64,000 bases of DNA, from assembly GCA_017849615.1 (NCBI GenBank), contig JAFIGS010000014.1, positions 83,740-147,739 on the forward strand. Reading direction: 5' to 3'. Made by a program: the position numbers and the translations under genes. This document shows, piece after piece, positions 34,171 to 42,304 of the stretch (its first letter is position 1; each line of letters begins with the position of its first letter). Source of the DNA: Pseudolabrys sp. Lineage in GTDB: Bacteria; Pseudomonadota; Alphaproteobacteria; Rhizobiales; Xanthobacteraceae. Below the pieces are notes generated by a model. It saw only the letters and a program-made list of their open reading frames with translations, did not search any database and had not been told where the DNA came from.

Positions 34171-35885
34171 ACCGCTTCGCCGAACTGCTCGACCGCCTCG
34201 CCTACGAGCCGGGGCGCAACAACAAGATCAAGCTGATCGCCGCTTATCTGCGCGAGACGGAAGATCCCGACCGCGGCTATGCGCTCGCCGCCATGACGGG
34301 CGCGCTGTCGTTCCGCAATGCCAAGGCCGGCATGATCCGCCAGCTCATCGCCGAGCGCACCGATCCGGCGCTGTTCGCACTGTCCTACGACTATGTCGGC
34401 GATCTGTCGGAGACGGTGGCGCTGATGTGGCAACCGAAGGCAGGCGATGCCTCAGCGCCGGCGATCGAAGACTTCCCGACCGATCTCTTCGCGACGCCGC
34501 GCGACGAAACGAAGCTGCTGCGCAACGATCCCTCGCCCTCTCTCGCCGAGGTCGTCGAGACCCTCGCGACACTGAGCAAGGCGCAACTGCCGGCGCAGAT
34601 CGCGCGCTGGCTCGACACGCTCGACGAGACCGGCCGCTGGGCGCTGCTCAAGCTAGTCACCGGCGCGCTGCGCATCGGCGTGTCGGCGCGCCTCGCCAAG
34701 ACCGCAACGGCGAGCCTCGGCGGCAAGGAGCCGGACGAGATCGAAGTCATCTGGCCGGGCCTCGCGCCGCCTTACACCGGCCTGTTCGCCTGGCTCGAAG
34801 GCAAAGGCGACAAGCCGGTCAGCAGCGATCCCGCGCCGTTCCGGCCGGCGATGCTGGCGCATGGCATCGAGAACGGCGACCTGGCCGCGCTCGATCCCGA
34901 GGACTTCATCGGCGAATGGAAGTGGGACGGCATCCGCGTCCAAGCCGTCGCCGGACGCGACGAGAACGGCGACATGGTACGGCGGCTTTATTCGCGCACC
35001 GGCGAGGACATCTCGCCGAGCTTTCCCGATCTGCTGCCGTCGCTGCGCCAGCCCGGCGCCATTGACGGCGAGTTGCTGATCCTGCGCGATGGCCGCGTGC
35101 AGTCGTTCAACGTGCTGCAGCAGCGGCTCAACCGCAAGTCCGTGACGCCGAAGCTGATCACCGAATTCCCGGCGCATCTGCGCGCCTATGATCTGCTCGC
35201 CGATGACAGCGGCGACCTGCGCCACCTCGGCTTTGCCGAACGCCGCGAGAGGCTCGAAGCCTTTGTCGGCAAGCTCGACACGAGGCGCGTCGATCTCTCG
35301 CCGCTGGTTGCCTTCAAGACCTGGGACGAGCTCATCGCCGCCCGCGCCAACCCGGCCGAAGGCGGCGCCGGCGATGACGCCGACGCCGTCGAAGGCGTCA
35401 TGCTCAAGCGCCGCGACGCGGCTTATGTGCCCGGCCGGCCGAAAGGCCCGTGGTGGAAGTGGAAACGCGACCCGATGACGGTCGACGCCGTGCTGATGTA
35501 CGCCCAGCGCGGCCACGGCAAGCGCTCGTCCTTCTATTCCGACTATACCTTCGGGGTCTGGAACGGCGAGGACGTGCTGGTGCCCGTCGGCAAGGCCTAT
35601 TTCGGCTTCACCGACGAGGAGCTTGCCGAGATCGACCGCTTCATCCGCCGCCACACTGTCCGGAAATTCGGGCCGATGCGCGAGGTGACCCATGAGCCCG
35701 ATACCGGCCTGGTGCTCGAGGTTGCATTCGAAGGGTTGCAGCACTCGACCCGGCACAAGTCGGGCATAGCCATGCGCTTTCCGCGCATCAGCCGGTTGCG
35801 CTGGGACAAGCCGCCGCGCGAGGCGGACCGGCTGGAGACGCTGGAGACGATTCTAAATTCCGTCATTCCGGGGCGCGGGCATTAG
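34167..35885 (+). CDS. Cisplatin-damage-response ATP-dependent DNA ligase
   Basis: A 572-residue ATP-dependent ligase (TIGR04120). The N-terminal DNA-binding domain spans about 1-220; the nucleophilic lysine is K252 in EWKWDGIRVQ, with IDGELLIL (motif III), VEGVMLKRRDA (motif IV) and WWKWKRDP (motif V) following; the OB domain completes it. It seals nicks after the neighbouring exonuclease and helicase have acted. The last eight residues (SVIPGRGH) are encoded by the beginning of a palindromic repeat, so the original stop has probably been replaced. Confidence 0.93.
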   Translation: MNRFAELLDRLAYEPGRNNKIKLIAAYLRETEDPDRGYALAAMTGALSFRNAKAGMIRQLIAERTDPALFALSYDYVGDLSETVALMWQPKAGDASAPAIEDFPTDLFATPRDETKLLRNDPSPSLAEVVETLATLSKAQLPAQIARWLDTLDETGRWALLKLVTGALRIGVSARLAKTATASLGGKEPDEIEVIWPGLAPPYTGLFAWLEGKGDKPVSSDPAPFRPAMLAHGIENGDLAALDPEDFIGEWKWDGIRVQAVAGRDENGDMVRRLYSRTGEDISPSFPDLLPSLRQPGAIDGELLILRDGRVQSFNVLQQRLNRKSVTPKLITEFPAHLRAYDLLADDSGDLRHLGFAERRERLEAFVGKLDTRRVDLSPLVAFKTWDELIAARANPAEGGAGDDADAVEGVMLKRRDAAYVPGRPKGPWWKWKRDPMTVDAVLMYAQRGHGKRSSFYSDYTFGVWNGEDVLVPVGKAYFGFTDEELAEIDRFIRRHTVRKFGPMREVTHEPDTGLVLEVAFEGLQHSTRHKSGIAMRFPRISRLRWDKPPREADRLETLETILNSVIPGRGH

Positions 35886-35966
35886 CCCGCGAGCCCGGAA
35901 TCCATATCCCCGGTGCTGCGGTGTATGGATTCCGGGCCCGGCCCTGTCGGGCCGTCCCGGAATGAC
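35862..35966. repeat. Dispersed palindromic repeat, family A copy 2
   Basis: Runs from GTCATTCCGGGGCGCGGGC to CCCGGAATGAC, with inner arms CCCGGAATCCAT/ATGGATTCCGGG. Same ends as the copy at 15938-16047. Its first 24 bases are translated as the C-terminus of the DNA ligase. Confidence 0.8.
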
Positions 35967-36047
35967 GAGACTGGCTTCTTGACCGCCGTCGCAACTTCGC
36001 CTCAGGTACCGCCCATGCCAAACGACCTGGAGCCCGTGGAGCGCCGC

Positions 36048-36323
36048 ATGAGCAACGACACCGCTACCCGCATTTTCGGCGGCTCGCCGCTCGGCGTCCT
36101 CGTGCGCCTGATCCTGGTGTCGATCCTGGTCGGCGTCATCCTGTCGGCGCTCGGCCTCAACCCGCTCGATATCTTCGAGAGCCTGCGGCGGCTCATCCGC
36201 AACATCTGGGACATGGGCTTCGACGCCATCCGCTGGGTGTGGGGGTATTTCCTGCTCGGCGCCGTCATCGTCATCCCGATCTGGCTGATCATGCGCCTCG
36301 TCAACGCGCCGCGCGGGAAGTAA
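36048..36323 (+). CDS. DUF6460 family small membrane protein
   Basis: A 91-residue protein with two hydrophobic helices: VLVRLILVSILVGVILSALG (about 14-33) and FLLGAVIVIPIWLIMRLV (about 68-85). The family pattern is FGGSPLGVLVRL near the N-terminus and a tryptophan-rich middle (IWDMGFDAIRWVWGY). Function is unknown. I prefer the ATG at 36048 over one at 36015 because GGAG lies exactly six bases upstream and the family usually begins a few residues before the GGSP motif. It is 12 bases upstream of the MATE gene and probably co-transcribed with it. Confidence 0.72.
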   Translation: MSNDTATRIFGGSPLGVLVRLILVSILVGVILSALGLNPLDIFESLRRLIRNIWDMGFDAIRWVWGYFLLGAVIVIPIWLIMRLVNAPRGK

Positions 36324-36335
36324 ACCGGCCGGACC

Positions 36336-37655
36336 TTGTCCTCCCACATCGAGATCAATTCGGCGCGCATCTTTGCGCTCGCCGCTCCGGCGATGCTCGC
36401 CAACATCACGACGCCGCTGCTCGGCGTGGTGGCGACGACGGTCATCGGCCGCCTCGGCGATGCCGCCATTCTCGGCGGCGTCGCGATGGCGGCGCTGGTG
36501 TTCGATTGCATGTTCTGGCTGTTCGGCTTTCTGCGCAGCGGCACCGTGGCGCTGACCGCGCAGGCCTATGGCATGCGCGACCCCGACGAGCAGCGCGCTG
36601 TGCTCGCCCGCGCCTTGATGACGGCGGCCCTCGTCGGCGGGCTGCTGATCGCGGCGCGCCTGCCGCTGACCGATCTCATCTTCAACCTGATGGGCGGCAG
36701 CGCCGACGTCTCCGCGACCGCGCGCGAGTACTTCCTGATCCGGACATGGTCGTCGCCCTTCGCGCTGGCCAACTATGTGATGATCGGCTGGTTCGTCGGG
36801 CTCGCGCGGCCGCTCAAGGCGCTGTCGGTTCAGATCACGGTCAATATCATCAACATGGTTCTGACCGTGATCGCGGTGCTGTGGCTCGGCTGGGGCGCCA
36901 GCGGCGCGGCGCTGTCGGCGGTCATCGCGGAGGCCTGCGGTCTGGCCATGGGCCTCACCATGGCGTGGCGCATGCTCGAAGGACGCTTCGAATGGCGCAG
37001 CCGCGGACATTTCGACCGCAACAAGCTGTGGCGCATGCTGCTGATCAACCGCGACATCATGCTGCGCACCGCGGCGCTGATCACCGTATTCCTGGTGTTC
37101 TCCTCGCAAGGCGCGCGCGCCGGCGACCTGACGCTGGCCGCCAATGCCGTGCTGCAGAACCTGATGCTGGCCGGCACCTTCCTGCTCGAGGGTCTCGCCA
37201 ATGCTGCGCAGCAACTGTGCGGCGCGACCTATGGCGCGCGCGATCGCGCCGGGTTTGCCCGCGCCGTGCGCCTGCTGCTGCAATGGGCGGCGGCATTCGG
37301 CCTCGCCGTCTCGGTATTGTTCTATTTCGGCGGCGGCCTGGCCATCGACCTGATGACGGCGAGCGAGGACGTGCGCCGCGTCGCCCATGCCTATCTGCCG
37401 CTGGCCGCGCTGGTGCCGGCGATCGGTGCGCTCGGCTTCTGCTTCGACGGCATCTATATCGGCGCGACCTGGACGCGCGACATCCGCAACATGATGGCCG
37501 CCGCGATGGCGTGTTATCTGGCGATGTGGTGGGCGACGGCATCGCTCGGCAATACCGGGCTGTGGATTTCGATGCTGACGTTCTACTTCTTCCGCAGCAC
37601 CTTGCTCGGGCTGCGCTGCCGCTGGCTCATCCGCGCCGAATGGCCGCCGCGATAG
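36336..37655 (+). CDS. MATE family efflux transporter (DinF-like)
   Basis: A 439-residue, twelve-helix exporter of the multi-antimicrobial extrusion superfamily, DinF branch, normally driven by protons or sodium. The two six-helix halves are visible: the first begins IFALAAPAMLANITTPLLGVV and contains LFGFLRSGTVALTAQAYG; the second contains FLLEGLANAAQQLCGATYG, the equivalent duplicated motif. The substrate is unknown. The start appears to be TTG at 36336 because no ATG or GTG precedes the conserved first helix in frame. It is convergent with pyrD, ten bases away. Confidence 0.87.
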   Translation: MSSHIEINSARIFALAAPAMLANITTPLLGVVATTVIGRLGDAAILGGVAMAALVFDCMFWLFGFLRSGTVALTAQAYGMRDPDEQRAVLARALMTAALVGGLLIAARLPLTDLIFNLMGGSADVSATAREYFLIRTWSSPFALANYVMIGWFVGLARPLKALSVQITVNIINMVLTVIAVLWLGWGASGAALSAVIAEACGLAMGLTMAWRMLEGRFEWRSRGHFDRNKLWRMLLINRDIMLRTAALITVFLVFSSQGARAGDLTLAANAVLQNLMLAGTFLLEGLANAAQQLCGATYGARDRAGFARAVRLLLQWAAAFGLAVSVLFYFGGGLAIDLMTASEDVRRVAHAYLPLAALVPAIGALGFCFDGIYIGATWTRDIRNMMAAAMACYLAMWWATASLGNTGLWISMLTFYFFRSTLLGLRCRWLIRAEWPPR

Positions 37656-37664
37656 CGGGCGCCG

Positions 37665-38759
37665 TCACGTCGGCCAGCTATCCGCGGTGATGTCGGCGGC
37701 GTCGACGCCCACCATGGCGGCGAGCGACTCGCGGTTGCCGCGTTTGAGCGCGGCGGCGATATCGGCCTTCATGCGCGGCACCAGTCCGATGCCGTGATAG
37801 ATCAGGCCGGTATAGAGCTGCACCAAAGTCGCGCCGGCCTTGATCTTGGCGATGGCCGTGGCGCCGGAATCGACGCCGCCGACGCCGATCAGGGGAAAGG
37901 CGTTCTCGGTGCGCACGAAGGTCTCGGCGAGGATGCGCGTCGACAGGCGGAACATCGGCTTGCCGGACAGGCCGCCGGTTTCCTTGGCGCGCTCGTGATC
38001 GCGCAGGGCCGAGGGCCGCGAGATCGTGGTGTTCGACACGATCATGCCGTCGACGCGATGCTTGCGCGCGACACCGACGACATCGTCGAGTTCGGGCAAG
38101 GTGAGGTCGGGCGCGATCTTGACCAGCACCGGCGTCGGGCCCGTGCGCTCCTTCACGCCGTCGCGGGCCTCGATGACGCGGGACAAGAGTTCGTCGAGCG
38201 CGCTGGCCTGCTGCAGACTGCGCAGGCCGGGCGTGTTCGGCGACGACACATTGACGGTGAAATAGCTCGCCACCGGCGCGAAGGTCTCGATCAGCCGCAC
38301 ATAGTCCTCGGTGCGATCGACCGAATCCTTGTTGGCGCCGATATTGACGCCGACGATACCGCCGTCGCGCGGCCGCGCCGACAGCCGCGCCAGCGCCGCG
38401 GCGGCGCCGCCATTGTTGAAACCGAGTCGGTTGATGACGCCGCCGTCCGATTCGAGACGGAAAACGCGCGGCCGCGGATTGCCGAGCTGCGGCCGGGGCG
38501 TCAGCGAGCCGACCTCGACGAAGCCGAAGCCGAATCGGAGCAGCGCGTCGGGCGCCACCGCGTTCTTGTCGAAGCCGGCGGCGAGCCCGATCGGATTGGG
38601 GAAATTCAGGCCAAAGGCGCGCACCTTGAGCTCGGGCGGATCGGCGGCCGGGCGGCCCCGCGGCACGAAATGCAGCGCCTTCAGCGCCAGATTATGGGCG
38701 TCTTCGGGGTCGAGGGCCCGCAGGAAGGGGCGCGACAGGCGATCAAGAAAGCCGATCAC
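37665..38759 (-). CDS. pyrD: Dihydroorotate dehydrogenase (quinone), class 2
   Basis: A 364-residue FMN enzyme oxidising dihydroorotate to orotate in pyrimidine synthesis, using quinone at the inner membrane. The N-terminal helix IGFLDRLSRPFLRAL is the membrane/quinone-binding segment of class 2. NPIGLAAGFDKN (near 57), NRLGFNNGG, NVSSPNTPGLR (near 168) with the catalytic serine of class 2, and LIGVGGVDSG (near 290) with the FMN phosphate site are present. The start is GTG at 38759 with GGAG eight bases ahead; the frame continues upstream but reads repeat-like non-conserved residues. Confidence 0.93.
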   Translation of the reverse strand: MIGFLDRLSRPFLRALDPEDAHNLALKALHFVPRGRPAADPPELKVRAFGLNFPNPIGLAAGFDKNAVAPDALLRFGFGFVEVGSLTPRPQLGNPRPRVFRLESDGGVINRLGFNNGGAAAALARLSARPRDGGIVGVNIGANKDSVDRTEDYVRLIETFAPVASYFTVNVSSPNTPGLRSLQQASALDELLSRVIEARDGVKERTGPTPVLVKIAPDLTLPELDDVVGVARKHRVDGMIVSNTTISRPSALRDHERAKETGGLSGKPMFRLSTRILAETFVRTENAFPLIGVGGVDSGATAIAKIKAGATLVQLYTGLIYHGIGLVPRMKADIAAALKRGNRESLAAMVGVDAADITADSWPT

Positions 38760-38900
38760 CGGCAAAACTCCGCTGAACAAATCAGGCGCCCGGGGCCGCC
38801 TTGATTCCAAATGCCGCAGAGACATAAGCCCGGCGGGCGCCAAAAGCGATGCTCCCGGCAAATTTCCTGTCGGAATTCGGGTATTCAGCCACAGAAACAC

Positions 38901-38931
38901 TTGCTTTATACCCCCGATTCGAGGCTATAAT
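38901..38931 (+). promoter_or_regulatory. Promoter with 25-bp operator-like dyad before the S24 repressor gene
   Basis: A perfect -10 hexamer TATAAT (38926-38931) is preceded by TTGCTT at 38901-38906 (spacing 19, longer than ideal). Overlapping it is a dyad: TTATACCCCCG (38906-38916), ATT, CGAGGCTATAA (38920-38930), with nine of eleven positions complementary. A protein bound there would cover the -10 box. The downstream gene encodes a LexA/CI-like regulator, so autorepression is the natural reading. Confidence 0.6.
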
Positions 38932-39002
38932 TCCTACGTAATGACCGATAACCCATGCCTCCGGCTCCCGAGCGGGCCGCGGCCGCAACGCTGGTGCCTT
39001 TC

Positions 39003-39632
39003 ATGCTGACCCATGCGCAAATCTGGAATGCCATCGACCGCCTGGCCGAGCGCTCAGGGATGACCGCCTCCGGCCTCGCCAAGAGGTCCGGGCTCGATCC
39101 GACCACCTTCAACAAGTCGAAACGCATCACCCCCGAAGGGCGGCCGCGCTGGCCCTCGACCGAATCGGTGGCCAAGGCGCTGGCGGCGACCAACACGAAG
39201 GTGGATACCTTCGTCTCCCTGATCGCCGACGGCACCAAGCCCTCCATCAGCAGCGTGCCGCTGATCGGCTTCGCCGAGGCCGGCGCCGCCGGCTATTTCG
39301 ACGACGCCGGTTTCCCGGTCGGCAAGGGCTGGGAGAAGGTGAGCGTACCCAGCATCACCGACGAGCACGCCTATGCGCTGGAAGTGTCTGGCGACTCGAT
39401 GAAGCCGGCCTATCGCGAGGGCGACATCATCATCGTCTCGCCCGGCTCCCCGGTGCGCAAAGGCGACCGCGTTGTGGTCAAGACCCGCAAGGGCGAGATC
39501 ATGGCCAAGGAGCTCAAGAAAAAGCAGGCCAAATCGATCGAGCTCAAATCGCTCAACTCGGAGCACCGCGACCGCACCTTGCAGATGTCGGACGTCGAGT
39601 GGATCGCCCGCATCCTGTGGGCGAGCCAGTAA
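39003..39632 (+). CDS. XRE/S24 family LexA-like transcriptional regulator
   Basis: A 209-residue regulator. Residues 5-45 form a helix-turn-helix (IWNAIDRLAERSGMTASGLA with PTTFNKSKR as recognition part); residues 85-205 are a peptidase S24 domain with catalytic serine S132 in VSGDSMKPAYREGD and lysine K169 in IMAKELKKK. An Ala-Gly pair within GFAEAGAAGYFD (about 92-97) is the likely self-cleavage point. Such proteins are repressors inactivated by RecA-stimulated or stress-induced self-cleavage; whether it is an SOS regulator, a prophage-type repressor or a domesticated one is unknown. No phage genes are nearby. The start ATG at 39003 lies about 65 bases after the predicted promoter. Confidence 0.85.
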   Translation: MLTHAQIWNAIDRLAERSGMTASGLAKRSGLDPTTFNKSKRITPEGRPRWPSTESVAKALAATNTKVDTFVSLIADGTKPSISSVPLIGFAEAGAAGYFDDAGFPVGKGWEKVSVPSITDEHAYALEVSGDSMKPAYREGDIIIVSPGSPVRKGDRVVVKTRKGEIMAKELKKKQAKSIELKSLNSEHRDRTLQMSDVEWIARILWASQ

Positions 39633-39771
39633 GCGCCCAGCCCGTCAGCGGCCATGGATCGCGGCCGGCGATCCCGGTAGAGTTCCCTCGCACCGGCTCC
39701 TGAGTCGCGGCAACGGCGCGTCAGCGTTGTTGCCGCGATTGGTAGTCCGGTATTCCATCAGGGGGCTCGTT

Positions 39772-40524
39772 ATGGATCGTCGACATGCGTTGAAGGTGTT
39801 GGCTGGTATGGCGCTGTGCCCGGTTTGCGCATCGCCGGGTTTTGCCGCGGAAGGCGCGCACTGGAGCTACGAGGGCGACCACGGCCCGTCACATTGGGGC
39901 GATCTCGACGCCGCCAGCAAAGTCTGCTCGGTGGGCTCGCAGCAATCGCCGATCGACATTCAAAGCAGTATCAAGTCGCAACTGCCGGCCTTGAAAATCA
40001 CCTGGCCGAAGATGCCGGACATGATCGTCAACAACGGCCACACCATCCAGGTGAACGCCGATCCCGGCAACAGCTTGACGGTGGGCTCGAGCAAGTACGA
40101 GCTGCTGCAGTATCATTTCCATCACCCGAGCGAGCATCTGATCGCCGGCAAGGCCTATCCGATGGAAGTGCATTTCGTGCATCGCGAGTCGAGCGGCAAT
40201 CTCGCGGTGATCGGCGCGCTGATGGCGGCCGGCAAGGCCAACGCCGCCTTCAACAAGATCGTGACCGCCATGCCGAGCAAGGAAGGTCCGGCGGTGAAGA
40301 TGTCGGCTGCCGCCGACCCCAACCAGATGCTGCCGGCCGGCCGCAGCTACTATCGCTATTCCGGCTCGCTGACGACGCCGCCTTGCAGCGAGGTGGTGAA
40401 CTGGCTGGTGCTGCGCGACCCGATCCAGGTCGCGCGCGCCGACATCGACGCGTTCGGCAAGCTGTTCCCGATGAACGCGCGCCCGGTGCAGAAGGACAAC
40501 CGCCGCTTCGTGCTGAGTTCGTGA
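39772..40524 (+). CDS. Alpha-class carbonic anhydrase, exported
   Basis: A 250-residue periplasmic zinc enzyme interconverting CO2 and bicarbonate. The N-terminus MDRRHALKVLAGMALCPVCA resembles a twin-arginine signal (RR followed by a hydrophobic stretch), cleaved near FAA-EG. The zinc histidines are H115 and H117 in LLQYHFHHPSEH and H134 in MEVHFVHR, all intact. The C-terminal SLTTPPCSEVVNW is the conserved alpha-class substrate loop. The ATG follows AGGGGGCTCGTT. Export of alpha carbonic anhydrase is common in alphaproteobacteria and supports CO2 capture for carboxylases; the ethylmalonyl-CoA pathway nearby consumes CO2. Confidence 0.92.
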   Translation: MDRRHALKVLAGMALCPVCASPGFAAEGAHWSYEGDHGPSHWGDLDAASKVCSVGSQQSPIDIQSSIKSQLPALKITWPKMPDMIVNNGHTIQVNADPGNSLTVGSSKYELLQYHFHHPSEHLIAGKAYPMEVHFVHRESSGNLAVIGALMAAGKANAAFNKIVTAMPSKEGPAVKMSAAADPNQMLPAGRSYYRYSGSLTTPPCSEVVNWLVLRDPIQVARADIDAFGKLFPMNARPVQKDNRRFVLSS

Positions 40525-40535
40525 GGCTTGCTTGA

Positions 40536-40558
40536 TCCCTCCCCTTTCAGGGGAGGGA
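40536..40558. terminator. Two-way hairpin terminator
   Basis: TCCCTCCCC (40536-40544) and GGGGAGGGA (40550-40558) form a 9-bp perfect stem with a 5-base loop between the convergent carbonic anhydrase and lysK genes. The plus-strand 3' side is followed by TAACTTT. Confidence 0.65.
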
Positions 40559-40563
40559 TAACT

Positions 40564-42219
40564 TTACGCGCTTCTTGCCAGCGCCCCGTCGATCATGTCG
40601 ACGGTGTTCTTGACGCCGTAGACGGCGACGAAGGAGCCGAAGCGCGGCCCCTTCTCCTGGCCGAGCAGCACCTGATACAGCATGTTGAACCAGTCCAGCG
40701 ACACGCCGGGACGGCCGTCCTTGGCCTTCTTGGCGTGATCGAGGAACGGCTCGCGGCGCCCGATCTCGTAGACGACGTTCTGGATGTCTTCCGCCGTCGA
40801 TTCCGGATTGAGGTTGGCGAGCGCATCGCGCAGGTCGGACAAAGCCTTGCGCTCGACCGCGCTCGGCTCGCGGAATTTCTTTTCCGGCAGCACGAAGTCG
40901 CGGAAGTAATGAATGGCGTAGCCGACCGCGTCGTTCAGCTTCGGATGGGTCTGCGGCGTCACGCCCGGGCGATAACGGCCGATGAAGCCCCACAACGTCT
41001 CGGCGTTCTCGGCGTTCGACGATGACACCAGGGTCAGCAGCATCGTGAAGGTCACCGGCATGTCCGCCGCCGGCGGCTTGCCGGAATGGATATGCCACAC
41101 CGGATTGCCGAGCTTCTGCTTCCAGTCCTGCTGGCGCGGATAGCCTTCGAGGAACTGCTGATAGTCGTCGACCTGACGCGGGATCACGTCGAAGTACAGG
41201 CGCTTGGCCGCCTTCGGCTCGCGGTACATGAACAGCGACAGCGATTCCGGCGAGGCATAGCGCAGCCATTCCTCGATGGTCAGGCCGTTGCCCTTCGACT
41301 TGGAGATCTTCTGCCCCTTCTCGTCGAGGAACAGTTCGTAGTTGAAGCCTTCCGGCGGCTTGCCGTCGAGCGCCTTGCAGATCTGGCCGGACAGCTTGAC
41401 CGAGTCGATGAGATCCTTGCCGGCCATTTCATAATCGACCCCGAGCGCGACCCAGCGCATCGCCCAGTCCGGCTTCCATTGCAGCTTGCAGGCGCCCCCC
41501 GTCACCGGAACCGTGACCGGCTCCTTCGTTTCGGGATGCTCGTAGGTGATGGTGCCGGCTTTGGCGTCATGCGCGGTGATCGGCACCTGCAGCACGATGC
41601 CGGTCTGCGGATCGATCGGCAGGAACGGCGAATAGGTCGCGGCGCGCTCCTCGCGCAGCGACGGCAGCATGATCGCCATCACCTTATCGAGGCGCGCCAG
41701 CATCTTCAGCAGCGTGGCGTCGAAGCGGCCCGACTTGTAATACTCGGTCGACGAGGCGAACTCATACGTGAAGCCGAAGTGGTCGAGGAAGGCGCGCAGC
41801 CGCGCGTTGTTGTGTTCGCCGAACGAGGGATGCGTGCCGAACGGATCGCGCACCTGCGTCAGCGGCTTGCCGAGATCGAGCGCCAGCGCGTCCTTGTTGG
41901 GCACGTTGTCCGGCACCTTGCGCAGGCCGTCCATGTCGTCGGAGAAGGCGATCAGCCGCGTCGCCACCTTGTCCTCCGTGAGCGCCCGGAAGGCGTGGAG
42001 CACCATGGTCGTCCGCGCCACTTCGCCGAAGGTGCCGATATGCGGCAGGCCCGAGGGGCCGTAGCCGGTCTCGAAAATGACCTCGTCCTTTGGCTTCGCC
42101 TTGAGCCGCGCCACGATCTTTTTGGCCTCTTCGAACGGCCATGCGTTCGACTGCTCGGCGAACTTCTTGAGCTCTTCGGGCGTGATTTGCGGCGCAATTT
42201 CAGCAGTGGTCATCGACAT
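40564..42219 (-). CDS. lysK: Lysyl-tRNA synthetase, class I
   Basis: A 551-residue class I enzyme charging tRNA(Lys). It is unrelated to the class II LysRS of most bacteria; class I is typical of archaea, spirochaetes and alphaproteobacteria. HIGTF near residue 61 replaces HIGH, and KISKSKGNG near 300 is the KMSKS motif. [17 protein letters not shown] lies at the Rossmann-fold start. The C-terminal 150 residues contain the helical anticodon-binding part. The first ATG at 42219 and another two codons later are both possible starts. No class II lysS is seen in the window. Confidence 0.95.
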   Translation of the reverse strand: MSMTTAEIAPQITPEELKKFAEQSNAWPFEEAKKIVARLKAKPKDEVIFETGYGPSGLPHIGTFGEVARTTMVLHAFRALTEDKVATRLIAFSDDMDGLRKVPDNVPNKDALALDLGKPLTQVRDPFGTHPSFGEHNNARLRAFLDHFGFTYEFASSTEYYKSGRFDATLLKMLARLDKVMAIMLPSLREERAATYSPFLPIDPQTGIVLQVPITAHDAKAGTITYEHPETKEPVTVPVTGGACKLQWKPDWAMRWVALGVDYEMAGKDLIDSVKLSGQICKALDGKPPEGFNYELFLDEKGQKISKSKGNGLTIEEWLRYASPESLSLFMYREPKAAKRLYFDVIPRQVDDYQQFLEGYPRQQDWKQKLGNPVWHIHSGKPPAADMPVTFTMLLTLVSSSNAENAETLWGFIGRYRPGVTPQTHPKLNDAVGYAIHYFRDFVLPEKKFREPSAVERKALSDLRDALANLNPESTAEDIQNVVYEIGRREPFLDHAKKAKDGRPGVSLDWFNMLYQVLLGQEKGPRFGSFVAVYGVKNTVDMIDGALARSA

Positions 42220-42304
42220 TCCGGCCTCCGGCGGGCAGACATAAGCGGGGAGCCCATTTCCGTCAATTCAAGCCAAAAACCCGCAAATACGAAAAGCAGC
42301 CATC

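Noticed and set aside
39003-39632. Prophage CI repressor marking an integrated phage
   Set aside because: No phage structural, integrase or replication genes occur on either side; neighbours are ordinary chromosomal genes.
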